Shown piece after piece: positions 51,783 to 60,150 of a stretch of 64,000 bases of DNA. The position numbers and the translations under genes were made by a program. Each line of letters starts with the position of its first letter. The stretch's first letter is position 1. Source of the stretch: Thalassoglobus polymorphus (GTDB lineage Bacteria > Planctomycetota > Planctomycetia > Planctomycetales > Planctomycetaceae). The stretch covers positions 2,235,500 through 2,299,499 of the forward strand of contig NZ_CP036267.1 of assembly GCF_007744255.1 (NCBI RefSeq), in the 5' to 3' direction. Below the pieces are notes generated by a model. It was not told where the DNA came from, made no database searches, and saw nothing but the letters and a program-made list of their open reading frames with translations.

Positions 51783-53954
51783 ATGACCGCACAAACTCAA
51801 CTCTCTAAACAAATCGCCCAGATTCTTAACGTCGACGAACGCCAGGTTCAAAACGTGATTTCCCTGCTTGATGAGGGAAATACCGTTCCGTTTATCACGC
51901 GATACCGGAAGCATCAGACTGATGGTTTGGATGAAGTGCAGATTCGCGAAATCGAATCCAAGCTGAAAGATCTCCGTGAAATTGAAGCAATGCTTGAGCG
52001 GATGCTGAAATCGATCGATGAGCAAGGAAAGCTGACTCCAGAACTTCGCCAGCTTTTCGAACAGGCCGATTCGAAGAAACGGCTGGAAGAGCTTTTCGCA
52101 CCCTTCAAGAGCCGTCGAAAAACGCGTGCTGATGAAGCACTCGAACGTGGGCTGGGGCCACTTGCAGAAGCTGTCTGGACCGGACGTGTTGGGGATGCGG
52201 ACCTCAAGAGAGTCGCTGACAATTGTGTCGGAAAGCATCCCGATCTGGTTGATGTCGATACGGTTCTCAAAGGGACAGCCGATATTCTCGCAGCTCGTAT
52301 TGCCGAGTCGATTACTCTGCGCGATTCTGTTCGCCAGATTGCGAAGAAAACGGGCCGAGCGAAAACGAAGCTCGTCAAAGGAGCGGATGACGAGCAAGTC
52401 TTCGCTGACTATGCAAACTTTGATGGAGCACTGGATCGCTTGCCACCGCATCGCGTGTTGGCGATCGATCGAGGAGAAGCCAAGAAGGCACTTCGAGTCA
52501 GCATCAATTGGGACAATGACCGTGCTTTAGTTCAAGCGAACTCTTTGCTTCGGCTCGGAACACACAAAGCGCGAAGCTTTCTTTCATCGTGCAATGAGGA
52601 TGCTTTGAAACGTTTGATCAATCCTGCGATTGAACGAGAAATTCGGCGCGACCTGACCGAGAAGTCGCAGAAGCATGCCATCGAAGTCTTCAGCAAGAAC
52701 CTACGAAGTTTGCTCATGCAGCCACCACTGGAACGGCAAACCGTTCTTGCCATCGATCCCGGATTTCGGTCCGGCTGCAAAGTGATTGTTCTCGATGAAG
52801 ATGGAACTGTTCTGACCAACGATTTGATCTATGTGATCGGCAAAGATGAGAAAGAGCAACAAGGGAAACTTGCGAAGCTGGCAGAGACTCATGCCGTTGA
52901 TGTAATCGCCATTGGGAACGGGACCGCTTCTCGCGAAACCGAAGAACTCGTTGCGAAGACGATCAAAGAACATTCGCTCAGCTGTAAGTACGTCATCGTG
53001 AATGAAGCGGGAGCGAGTATTTATTCTGCCAGCGAGGTGGGGCGAGAAGAATTTCCGGACTACGACGCAACTGTGCGCGGCACGATTTCCATCGGCCGCA
53101 GATTGCAGGACCCGCTCAGCGAACTGGTCAAAATCGAACCGCAACATATCGGCGTCGGGATGTATCAACACGATGTTGCCGAGAAGCAATTGCAAACATC
53201 TCTCGATTCTGTTGTTGAGTCCTGCGTGAACAATGTCGGTGTCGACTTAAATCGTTCGAGCGTGGAGCTTCTCAAGTATGTCTCGGGTCTGAATCGCACG
53301 AGCGCGAAGAATATTGTTAAGTGGCGAACGGAAAATGGACCGTTTCGGTCTCGTAGCCAACTCAAGAAAGTTGCTGGAATTGGCGAGGTCGCTTTTACGC
53401 AAGCTGCGGGGTTTCTCAGGATTCCGGACAGCAAAGAACCGTTTGATGCAACCTGGATTCACCCGGAAACTTATTCGCTTGCTGAGGCTTTCCTGACGCG
53501 ATTTGGTCTTTCGAAAGAGATGGTTTCAAACGGGAAAATTCCAGGTGACATTCGCCAGAGTCTCACAACGGCGAAGCCCGAGGAACTTGCCAGCGAAATT
53601 TCATCAGACTCTTACACAATCGAACATCTGATCGACTCATTGCTGCGACCTGGTCGCGATCCTCGTGAAGACCTTTCCGGTCCGCTCTTTCGATCGGGAG
53701 TCCTGAAATTGGAAGATCTTCACCAAGGACTAAAGCTGCAAGGTGTCGTCACGAATGTTGTCGACTTTGGAGCCTTTGTGGATATCGGTTTAAAGAATGA
53801 TGGTCTGGTTCACATCAGTAAAATGTCGGACACGTTTGTCTCGTCACCATTTGATCATGTGAATGTGGGTGACGTCGTGACGGCGTGGGTTGATCAAATC
53901 GATCTCGATCGGAAACGAGTCGGCCTGAGCTTGTTGCCAGTCACGAAGGATTGA
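51783..53954 (+). CDS. tex: Tex family transcription accessory protein
   Basis: A 723-residue RNA-binding protein related to eukaryotic Spt6, thought to act in transcription and stable RNA processing. The ATG at 51783 (MTAQTQLSKQIAQIL) fits the Tex start; the longer GTG frame (51723) adds 20 residues and is less likely. The N-terminal helical domain carries VPFITRYRKHQTDGLDEVQI. The central YqgF-like ribonuclease fold begins at TVLAIDPGFRSGCK (about 325). Helix-hairpin-helix SQLKKVAGIGEVAFTQAAGFL lies near 530-550. The C-terminal S1 RNA-binding domain (LQGVVTNVVDFGAFVDIG, DGLVHISKMS) closes the protein. Length is typical. Confidence 0.95.
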   Translation: MTAQTQLSKQIAQILNVDERQVQNVISLLDEGNTVPFITRYRKHQTDGLDEVQIREIESKLKDLREIEAMLERMLKSIDEQGKLTPELRQLFEQADSKKRLEELFAPFKSRRKTRADEALERGLGPLAEAVWTGRVGDADLKRVADNCVGKHPDLVDVDTVLKGTADILAARIAESITLRDSVRQIAKKTGRAKTKLVKGADDEQVFADYANFDGALDRLPPHRVLAIDRGEAKKALRVSINWDNDRALVQANSLLRLGTHKARSFLSSCNEDALKRLINPAIEREIRRDLTEKSQKHAIEVFSKNLRSLLMQPPLERQTVLAIDPGFRSGCKVIVLDEDGTVLTNDLIYVIGKDEKEQQGKLAKLAETHAVDVIAIGNGTASRETEELVAKTIKEHSLSCKYVIVNEAGASIYSASEVGREEFPDYDATVRGTISIGRRLQDPLSELVKIEPQHIGVGMYQHDVAEKQLQTSLDSVVESCVNNVGVDLNRSSVELLKYVSGLNRTSAKNIVKWRTENGPFRSRSQLKKVAGIGEVAFTQAAGFLRIPDSKEPFDATWIHPETYSLAEAFLTRFGLSKEMVSNGKIPGDIRQSLTTAKPEELASEISSDSYTIEHLIDSLLRPGRDPREDLSGPLFRSGVLKLEDLHQGLKLQGVVTNVVDFGAFVDIGLKNDGLVHISKMSDTFVSSPFDHVNVGDVVTAWVDQIDLDRKRVGLSLLPVTKD

Positions 53955-54082
53955 GAATGACCTCTACGATTCGGGAATTCTCCTATTCTTTATGGTGACG
54001 TGATTGAACATTCATAAATTTGTGAGAGAGTGGTTGTTTCAAGGCGAGTCTCTCACAAAACTTTAATAGATGCTGATACGAC

Positions 54083-54784
54083 ATGAAATTTCTTTTAACG
54101 AACGACGATGGATATCTGGCCGACGGAATTGCAGCTCTCAAGGCAGCTGTCGAATCTCGCGGAGAATGTACGGTTGTCGCCCCGAATCAAGCTTACTCGG
54201 GGTGCGGACATCAAGTGACCGATAAAAGCTTGATTCGCGTCGAGAGTGGCGGTCCCGGGATACACATCGTTCATGGGACACCTGCAGATTGCAGCCGTCT
54301 GGGGCTTCTGCAATTCGCCCCCGATGTTGATTGGGTTCTTTCGGGCATCAATGAAGGGGCAAATCTTGCGGGCGATATTTTCATGTCGGGAACCGCCGCA
54401 GCAGCACGAGAGGCAACTCTCTCCGGGAAAAAAGCAATTGCATTTTCGCAATACCTGCGGAAGCCGGAGTACATGCAAGATTGGGAACGGACCACACGCT
54501 GGACGCAGCAAGTGTTGGACGTCTTGTTCGATTTACCTCTTGAGGCAGGACAATTCTGGAATGTCAACTTCCCTGCCCTGCATGAAAGCGAGCCTGATCC
54601 AGAGATCGAATTCTGCCCGCACGACACAAGCCAAGTCGACCTGAAGTTCGAATGGAATGACGAAGGAGCGATCTATCGCGGCCAGTTCCGTAACCGAGGT
54701 CAACGTCCAAAATGTGATGTCGCGGTTTGCTTTTCCGGAAAAATTTCAATCACAAAACTTGCTCTGGATTGTAGCGTGAATTGA
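54083..54784 (+). CDS. surE: 5'/3'-nucleotidase SurE
   Basis: A survival protein with phosphatase activity on nucleoside monophosphates and short polyphosphates. The 233-residue product is slightly shorter than average (about 250). The metal site is D8-D9 in LLTNDDGY, Ser in APNQAYSGCGH (usual Ser-Gly pair at this place) and N in SGINEGANLAGDI. The C-terminal half (TRWTQQVLDVLFDLPLEAGQFWNVNFP) carries the dimer swap. No pcm or rpoS gene is adjacent, in contrast to gammaproteobacteria. It follows tex, 128 bp away. Confidence 0.95.
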   Translation: MKFLLTNDDGYLADGIAALKAAVESRGECTVVAPNQAYSGCGHQVTDKSLIRVESGGPGIHIVHGTPADCSRLGLLQFAPDVDWVLSGINEGANLAGDIFMSGTAAAAREATLSGKKAIAFSQYLRKPEYMQDWERTTRWTQQVLDVLFDLPLEAGQFWNVNFPALHESEPDPEIEFCPHDTSQVDLKFEWNDEGAIYRGQFRNRGQRPKCDVAVCFSGKISITKLALDCSVN

Positions 54785-55007
54785 AACCGAGCAGATGAGA
54801 CTGCGGCAATCACTTAACCGATCTATGGTGTCAAGTCGTTTGCAAACTCAAGACATTGATATTCAACGGCTCGAAAAGCATCGGGAATTCGCTGGCAGGT
54901 TCCAGGGAAGTGCTGAAAAGTTCCTAAACAGTTTCTCGACGTCATGACTTCACGACGTATACTTATCGTGAACTGATCATGGTCAAAGATGAGAGGCGAG
55001 GGAACCG

Positions 55008-55553
55008 ATGACGATGGAATCAATACGTCCCAGCATCGCGGAAACATCATACAGGATGTTTGATCGGCCTCTGCACCCAGAGCTGTTTGACCCGGTCATT
55101 GTCGGGCGAATACGCTCGGAGCAATACGACATGACCGTCGGTCTTTGCGAGGGGGGATACTATTTACAGTTTTCTTCTGGAGGTCATTCTATAGTTGAAG
55201 TGACCGCTCCGGACCGCCAGCAGCTTTCGACGTTTGGCTTGCAGCGAACCTACTTTTACAACGAGCAAGAAGAGATTCTCCACAAATCGAACGTTCCGTT
55301 CCTGTATCATTTCGCAGGCGAAGTGGATGTCGTGGAATATAGTGTCTTCACGCGAGTTCAAATGGAACTCGAATCAGAAACCTCGAAGGTTTTTCTGTCT
55401 CATCAATTCCCTGCTCCGAATCGCTTACTGCCCGGAGCTTTGAGTCTGGTTCGTGTCGAAGGAAGTGCCCGAATGCTGTCGGTGCATACCTTTCACACAT
55501 TTCCAGTCGATCTCGCAGTTTTGCGAACACAAACTCTCATCGAGCTGGATTAA
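55008..55553 (+). CDS. DUF2617-like protein
   Basis: A 181-residue cytoplasmic-looking protein with no signal peptide or membrane segment. The C-terminal block SVHTFHTFPVDLAVLRTQTLIELD resembles DUF2617, a family of unknown function found in actinobacteria and planctomycetes; the match is recognised by eye and needs a profile search. A distinctive internal segment is FYNEQEEILHKSNVPFLYHFAGEVDVVEYSVF. A GAGGG-type ribosome-binding site lies before the ATG. It follows surE by 220 bp and is probably an independent unit. Nothing else can be said of its function. Confidence 0.72.
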   Translation: MTMESIRPSIAETSYRMFDRPLHPELFDPVIVGRIRSEQYDMTVGLCEGGYYLQFSSGGHSIVEVTAPDRQQLSTFGLQRTYFYNEQEEILHKSNVPFLYHFAGEVDVVEYSVFTRVQMELESETSKVFLSHQFPAPNRLLPGALSLVRVEGSARMLSVHTFHTFPVDLAVLRTQTLIELD

Positions 55554-55841
55554 AATTTCGTTCCCAATTTCGCTCCCAATGTGGTTTTGGGGTTGGGAAA
55601 ATAAACGTGAGATTTCGCCTTCTGCCTCGCGATTGGCAGTTTAAAAAGTGTTGAATCTGACCTGTACGGGGACGACACGTACCAAATTGCTCTAAGTGTC
55701 TCTCCGAGCGACATCCTTTGCAAAATTCTCAAGGGTTGTCTTCTGTGCTGGGACGTTCGATACTACGAAGTCAGAACTGGTTGAAGACCGTTTTCAACTC
55801 TGAATTCAAGACCGACTCGCGGACGAACCAAGCCGATAATA

Positions 55842-57299
55842 ATGCCGATCACATCGCCGACCACAACATCTGAATTCATTCATCGTCTGAGGCAAATTTA
55901 TACTCCCGAAAATCTTCTCTGTTCCGAAGATGAGTTGATTGTCTACGAGTGTGACGGATACGTCGTTGAAAAGCGTGTCCCGGATGTGGTGGTTTTCCCA
56001 ACGTCAACTGATCAAATCGTTGAAACAGTCAAGCTGTGTTGCGAATTCGACCTTCCGTTTGTCCCCAGAGGGGCCGGGACGAGTCTTGCGGGGGGGACGC
56101 TGCCGGTCGGTGGTGGGGTGATGATTTGCCTGACGCGGATGCGGCAGATTCTTGAGATCAATGAACGTGACGGATACGCTATTGTTGAACCGGGATTGGT
56201 GAACGTTCATCTCACACAACGACTCAAAGGGACCGGACTTCACTACGCACCTGATCCTTCTTCTCAAGGTGCTTGCACGATTGGTGGAAATGTTGCGACA
56301 AATTCCGGAGGGCCGCATACTCTCAAGTATGGAGTGACAGTCAATCACGTGATCGGTCTGGAAGTGGTTCTTCCAAATGGTGATTTAGTCCAATTGGGGG
56401 GACCATGTGAGGATTTACCTGGGCTTGATCTCACAGGTCTGTTTGTCGGAAGTGAAGGAACATTCGGGATTGCTACCAAAGTCTGGGTGAAGCTGACTCG
56501 AAATCCCGATTCATTTCGGACAATGCTTGGTGTTTTCGAAACAGTCACTGCAGCGACCGAGGCGATTACCTCAATCATCGGAGAAGGGATTATCCCTGCT
56601 GCTCTGGAAATGATGGATCAGGGAATCGTCGGCGCACTTGAAGAAGCTTTCCACTTCGGTTTTCCACTTGATGCAGGAGCGGTTCTGTTGATCGAAGTGG
56701 ATGGGATGGAAGTCGCGGTGGATGAAGAGAAGCAAAAGATTGTCGACATTTGTAACGCACATGGTGCCCGCGAAGTTCGTTCAGCCAATACCGATGAAGA
56801 GCGTCAGCTTTTGTGGAAATGTCGCAAGCAGGCGTTCGGGGCGATTGGGCGTTTGGCTCCCAGTTACTGCACGCAGGATGGGGTCGTCCCGCGAACGAAA
56901 CTTCCGGAAATTCTGGAATTCATTACTGAAGCGGGGCAACGGCACGACATCCGCATCGTCAACGTCTTCCACGCGGGGGATGGAAATATTCACCCGGTAC
57001 TTCTCTTTGACGAACGAGACAGTGATCAGATCAAAAGAGTAATCGCTGCTGGCGATGAGATTTTGACAAAGTGCATTGAACTTGGAGGAAGTGTGACTGG
57101 CGAACACGGGATCGGTGTTGAGAAAATCAGTTTCATGGACCAACTTTTTACGAAAACTGACCTCGATGTCATGACGGAAATCCGCTCGGTCTTCAACCCT
57201 ACTGGACGGTGCAGTCCCAGCAAAATTCTCCCCACCGCCGGAGCGTGCGGAATGGAACACATTGAAAGAGACAAACCGGGTCGGCAAGCTTCAATGTGA
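55842..57299 (+). CDS. GlcD-type FAD-linked oxidase
   Basis: A 485-residue FAD-linked 2-hydroxyacid oxidoreductase like glycolate oxidase subunit GlcD and D-lactate dehydrogenases. The FAD-binding type-4 domain covers about 30-220, with VPRGAGTSLAGGTLPVGGG, and GNVATNSGGPHTLKYGVT in its catalytic core. The C-terminal cap (about 280-470) holds RIVNVFHAGDGNIHPVLLFD and GGSVTGEHGIGVEK, both typical. GlcD needs GlcE and the iron-sulfur GlcF for full glycolate oxidation; no glcE or glcF gene is adjacent, so this may act with distant partners or as another 2-hydroxyacid oxidase. The last 20 residues are family-atypical. Confidence 0.9.
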   Translation: MPITSPTTTSEFIHRLRQIYTPENLLCSEDELIVYECDGYVVEKRVPDVVVFPTSTDQIVETVKLCCEFDLPFVPRGAGTSLAGGTLPVGGGVMICLTRMRQILEINERDGYAIVEPGLVNVHLTQRLKGTGLHYAPDPSSQGACTIGGNVATNSGGPHTLKYGVTVNHVIGLEVVLPNGDLVQLGGPCEDLPGLDLTGLFVGSEGTFGIATKVWVKLTRNPDSFRTMLGVFETVTAATEAITSIIGEGIIPAALEMMDQGIVGALEEAFHFGFPLDAGAVLLIEVDGMEVAVDEEKQKIVDICNAHGAREVRSANTDEERQLLWKCRKQAFGAIGRLAPSYCTQDGVVPRTKLPEILEFITEAGQRHDIRIVNVFHAGDGNIHPVLLFDERDSDQIKRVIAAGDEILTKCIELGGSVTGEHGIGVEKISFMDQLFTKTDLDVMTEIRSVFNPTGRCSPSKILPTAGACGMEHIERDKPGRQASM

Positions 57300-57383
57300 T
57301 TCTTCGAGCTCTATTGTCCAGCCAAACGGCAAGACATCAGCGACAGCAAGATCTCGACGCATTTTACCAGGGAACATCAGTAG

Positions 57384-57403
57384 AACGGGACCATTGTCCC
57401 GTT
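57384..57403 (+). repeat. GGGAC hairpin module (left of the composite)
   Basis: AACGGGAC (57384-57391), loop CATT, GTCCCGTT (57396-57403). The same module occurs at 10147 and 10397, and a 7-bp-stem version at 57599. The segment GAACGGGACxxTxGTCCCGTTC is the core. Confidence 0.85.
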
Positions 57404-57407
57404 CCGA

Positions 57408-57586
57408 GAGCAAACGACTCGACCGTGTGCCCATGAAGAACGCATTTCTCTAGAACCAGTCCGAAAACCTCTGGAATAGCCGCTTTCCTCAACGTTTGAG
57501 AGGGCAATTGCACGTTTCAGGACCAGTTCTAATTAAATTGCTGTTCGCCACGAGGGAGACCCGGACACCAATTCGAAAAGATGCTT
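57408..57586 (+). repeat. family 1 repeat interrupted by family 2 (nested insertion)
   Basis: The left half (57408-57451, CGTGTGCCCATGAAGAACGC) and right half (57531-57586, GCTGTTCGCCACGAGG and ACCAATTCGAAAAGATGCT) belong to one family 1 element. A complete family 2 element (57452-57530) with its own terminal inverted repeats lies between them. This is direct evidence that family 2 is, or was, mobile. Confidence 0.8.
57452..57530 (+). repeat. dispersed intergenic repeat, family 2 (nested copy)
   Basis: A 79-bp copy with ends AGAACCAGTCC (57452-57462) and GGACCAGTTCT (57520-57530), nine of eleven positions complementary. Internal sequence GAAAACCTCTGGAATAGCCG matches the copy at 15569. Confidence 0.85.
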
Positions 57587-57598
57587 CACACTGGCCTG

Positions 57599-57616
57599 AC
57601 GGGACAGTGGTCCCGT
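57599..57616 (+). repeat. GGGAC hairpin module (right of the composite)
   Basis: ACGGGAC (57599-57605), loop AGTG, GTCCCGT (57610-57616), followed by TCTACAG as in the copies at 10 kb. The two hairpins bracket the nested repeat. Confidence 0.75.
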
Positions 57617-57884
57617 TCTACAGTCACCCCTTCTTAAAGTTGTCTCGTATGAGAGCAAATTCAGGCTTGGTCGGAAGGCAGATCGCTGCAGGTCAGGTGG
57701 TCGATGAACTCCCTTGATTCTCAGGGGGCTATATCGACACTGAAGGCCAGTTCGAAAGATACTCTAAACCGTGAGAGCTGCGAGAGAGTGATGACCGCAG
57801 TAGACGAACAGGGATGACGAACAGGGAGAGAAGAAAGCTGAACCACGCCTGTTCGCTGAGCGAAGTGGTCTCATAAAGTGCGAA

Positions 57885-57917
57885 AGAGGGGCGGCCTCAA
57901 GTTGAAGCCGCCCCTCT
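57885..57917. other. strong GC-rich hairpin
   Basis: AGAGGGGCGGC (57885-57895) and GCCGCCCCTCT (57907-57917) are exact complements around an 11-base centre that contains a further TCAA/TTGA pairing. It lacks a T-run on either side. It could be the end of a small transcribed unit coming from the 58-kb region on the minus strand. Confidence 0.6.
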
Positions 57918-57987
57918 CGTATACTCGAGGTCAGTGATCTCGAGGTCCTGAATTGCAATCAAAACAATTACGATTCAGGGAAGATCA

Positions 57988-58372
57988 AATAGTGATCGGA
58001 GCCATTCCCGATCTTTGATCTTCTTTGGTGGCTGCCAGCGACAGCCCGCCGACTGCCTAGGCAGTACCACCTCGTTGTTGGCTACTAAAATCAGAATCCA
58101 CTTGACCACCTCCTTTCTGAATGAAACATCCCACCTCACCCGGCTCGCCAGATCCGGTTTGTTAGCAGGCGGATACCCTTCGGGCTGCGTGTCGCCCGAA
58201 ACGTCGTAACAGCATTGTTACCTTTTCTACATTTTGGACAAGACCAATTTTGTTCGGTTCGCGAAAATTTCACATTCACTGCATTTTTTTCATTTTGTTT
58301 CAGCTGCAAAAATTGACTCTCAAAGATGGAGGACAAGTCTCCTTCCGTATCCGGTTTCACTGTGAAATGCAC
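57988..58372 (-). other. possible small RNA or decayed small ORFs
   Basis: A minus-strand segment. A 78-codon frame (58136-58372) ends in a zinc-ribbon-like stretch (WSCPKCRKGNNAVTTFRA) that recalls the N-terminus of NrdR but lacks the second Cys pair. It is followed on the same strand by AAGGAGGTG (about 58115-58124), nearly perfect against the 16S 3' end, and two short overlapping frames, one of 14 codons from a GTG and one of about 45 codons. The 14-bp palindrome ACTGCCTAGGCAGT includes the stop of the first. This may be a structured RNA, a leader or gene debris. Function cannot be assigned. Confidence 0.3.
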
Positions 58373-58397
58373 TTTGATGTGAAATGCACGTTGATGG

Positions 58398-58420
58398 TTA
58401 GAGCATCTTTCGAATTGGTT
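58398..58420 (-). repeat. family 1 right-end fragment
   Basis: TTAGAGCATCTTTCGAATTGGTT is the reverse complement of the 22-base right end of family 1 (ACCAATTCGAAAGATGCTCTAA). The rest of the element is not found next to it. Confidence 0.75.
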
Positions 58421-59020
58421 TCCGTTTTACGAATCTGTGAAGCGGTTCGCTGTTCACTTAGATGAACTCGAATATCCTGCATTCAGGTCGATTTGTTGAT
58501 GGAAGTTCGGTTCCGAGTTCTTCCCATTTTGGACTTGTTTCGCAAGTCATGTGTATACAATGTGTTATGGCCGTCTCGTTGGCTTTGAGTTTTGTAAGGG
58601 GGACTCGTTGTCTTCTCTGAATTCTGCCAATTAAAATTTGACTGCATGAGAATTGATCCTGAAGATGGGATTTCAGTTGAATCAGTCTTACAATGTTGGG
58701 GACAGCTTCCTGTCTCCATCGTATGAAACTGCCAGCGTACTGGTTCAACGAAGAGTGATAGACTTCAATCGTCTGTCGTACTTTAGAAGAGCTACATGAG
58801 CCCGAGATTTTCATCTGTTGGATGACGCCTCGATGACCGGGGCGATGTTCGTTGAAATGATCTTCGTGACGGAATTAAAAGGCAGAGATGTACTGGAAGA
58901 AAGAGACTGGTGATTCGTTGCTCTTCGAGTGAAGTGCAATCGTGTTTCCGGGTTCATTCGAGCGTGTCAGAAACGCTCATCAGATTTTTGAAATCCTAAA
59001 CAATATGTATATGGTCTTTA

Positions 59021-59086
59021 CGTTCTGCCTCGTGGCAGAGAGTCTATGAAGCGTTCTTCACAGGCGGGAGAGCATTGAAGATGCTC
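59021..59086 (-). repeat. family 1 repeat, degenerate partial copy (reverse orientation)
   Basis: On the minus strand it reads GAGCATCTTCAATGCTC, then CTGTGAAGAACGC and, after a gap, GCCACGAGGCAGAAC. These blocks match the order of the complete copies, with shorter spacing. It lies just upstream of the DUF1028 gene and may carry its promoter. Confidence 0.65.
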
Positions 59087-59103
59087 TATTCGAACTCTTT
59101 TGA

Positions 59104-60150
59104 ATGACCATTCAATCGATGGCGACCTTTCAAACTATGATGAAATCAAATCAATCACGACTTGCTATTTTTTCTCTTTTGAAGAGAACGATCTCGAAGG
59201 AAACAGTCGCACTGCTCCTTCTTCTCTTCGGAACAGGACCGCTCTCTGCTGATGAACCAGCAACAGTGCCGAAAATGAATGATCAAGAAAACAAGCAGGA
59301 AGTTGTCAGTACGTTTTCCATTGTTGCTTATGACCCTGCAACGAAAGAATGGGGAATCGGTGTCGCTTCAAAATTTCTTGCAGTCGGTCATGTTGTCCCA
59401 TGGGCAAAGGCAGAACAGGGAGCGATTGCAACTCAAAGTTTTGCAAACACGACTTACGGTCCCGAAGGGTTAAGGCTTTTGAATGATGGAGCCTCAGCTA
59501 GCGAAGTTCTCAAGCAACTTACAGACGCCGATCCGATGCGAGCGAACAGACAAGTTGGCTTGGTCGATAAATTCGGGAACGCTGCAACTTTCACCGGTGA
59601 GAAATGCCTTCCTTGGGCAGGTGGAAAGACTGGCGAAAATTTTGCCTGTCAAGGAAACATTCTGGCCGGGCCAGAAGTGATTGAGAAGATGGCGAAAGCG
59701 TTCGAAGATTCGGAAGGTTCGCTAACCTGGAGGATCATGGGAGCTTTAGAGGCTGCCGATGAAGCTGGAGGAGATATTCGCGGTCGACAGTCCGCTGCCA
59801 TTCTGGTTGTTAAAGAAGGTGCCGGATACGCAGGCTTCAACGACCGCATGATTGACTTCCGCGTTGATGATCACGAGACACCAATTCAGGAATTGGGACG
59901 TATTCTGTCGTTGAAGCTGGAACGTCCTGACTCTAAAAATAAAGACTCTGAAGACGATTCTGTTACAGAAAAGTCTGTTACAGAGAAAGCTGACACTAAC
60001 AAAGCTGACACTAACAAAGCTGACACTAACAAAGCTGACACTAACAAAGCTGACACTGATAAAGCTGACACTGATAAAGCTGACACTGATAAAGCTGACA
60101 CTGATAAAGCTGACACTGATAAAGCTGACGCTGATAAGGATTCAGAATGA
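59104..60150 (+). CDS. secreted DUF1028 protein with C-terminal pentapeptide repeats
   Basis: A 348-residue product if the first ATG (59104) is used; ATGs at 59119, 59137 and 59140 are alternatives. A hydrophobic segment (about 34-45, ALLLLLFGTG) and PLSADEP suggest an exported protein. The DUF1028 domain (about 70-285) has typical blocks: STFSIVAYDPATKEWGIG, VASKFLAVGHVVPWA, QGAIATQSFANTTYGPEGL, RQVGLVDKFGNAATFTG, AGYAGFNDRMIDFRVDDH. DUF1028 proteins are related to Ntn hydrolases; function is unproven. The C-terminus is a run of Lys-Ala-Asp-Thr-Asn/Asp repeats (59986-60135). The stop overlaps the next gene's ATG (ATGA), so both are coupled. Confidence 0.88.
   Translation: MTIQSMATFQTMMKSNQSRLAIFSLLKRTISKETVALLLLLFGTGPLSADEPATVPKMNDQENKQEVVSTFSIVAYDPATKEWGIGVASKFLAVGHVVPWAKAEQGAIATQSFANTTYGPEGLRLLNDGASASEVLKQLTDADPMRANRQVGLVDKFGNAATFTGEKCLPWAGGKTGENFACQGNILAGPEVIEKMAKAFEDSEGSLTWRIMGALEAADEAGGDIRGRQSAAILVVKEGAGYAGFNDRMIDFRVDDHETPIQELGRILSLKLERPDSKNKDSEDDSVTEKSVTEKADTNKADTNKADTNKADTNKADTDKADTDKADTDKADTDKADTDKADADKDSE
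59986..60135 (+). repeat. 15-bp coding tandem repeat, 10 units (KADTN/KADTD)
   Basis: Ten units of AAAGCTGACACTNNN: four end AAC (Asn), then six end GAT (Asp), the last with GCT for ACT. The split into two blocks suggests two rounds of expansion. It encodes an acidic, probably disordered tail that may vary in length between strains. Confidence 0.95.

Larger units (their letters stand above)
57300..59103. other. 1.8-kb gene-poor region with nested repeats and structured segments
   Basis: This is the longest stretch without a convincing gene. It contains, in order, a GGGAC hairpin (57384-57403), a family 1 repeat split by a family 2 copy (57408-57586), a second GGGAC hairpin (57599-57616), a short family 1-like end near 57752-57770, a strong GC-rich hairpin (57885-57917), an AT/GC-mixed region with a near-perfect ribosome-binding site and tiny reading frames (57990-58370, minus), family 1 fragments (58398-58420 and 59021-59086) and, at 58430-59020, sequence with nothing recognised. 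Frames at 58458-58814 on the minus strand look like noise. Confidence 0.65.

Noticed and set aside
51759-52451. 230-codon minus-strand frame
   Set aside because: Antisense to the N-terminal half of tex, whose family assignment is firm.
58458-58814. 118-codon minus-strand frame in the repeat-rich region
   Set aside because: No ribosome-binding site, no domain, and an overlapping frame of similar length in another phase; composition is noise-like.
59986-60135. CRISPR-like array
   Set aside because: Units of 15 bp are contiguous without spacers and encode the KADTN/KADTD tail in frame.
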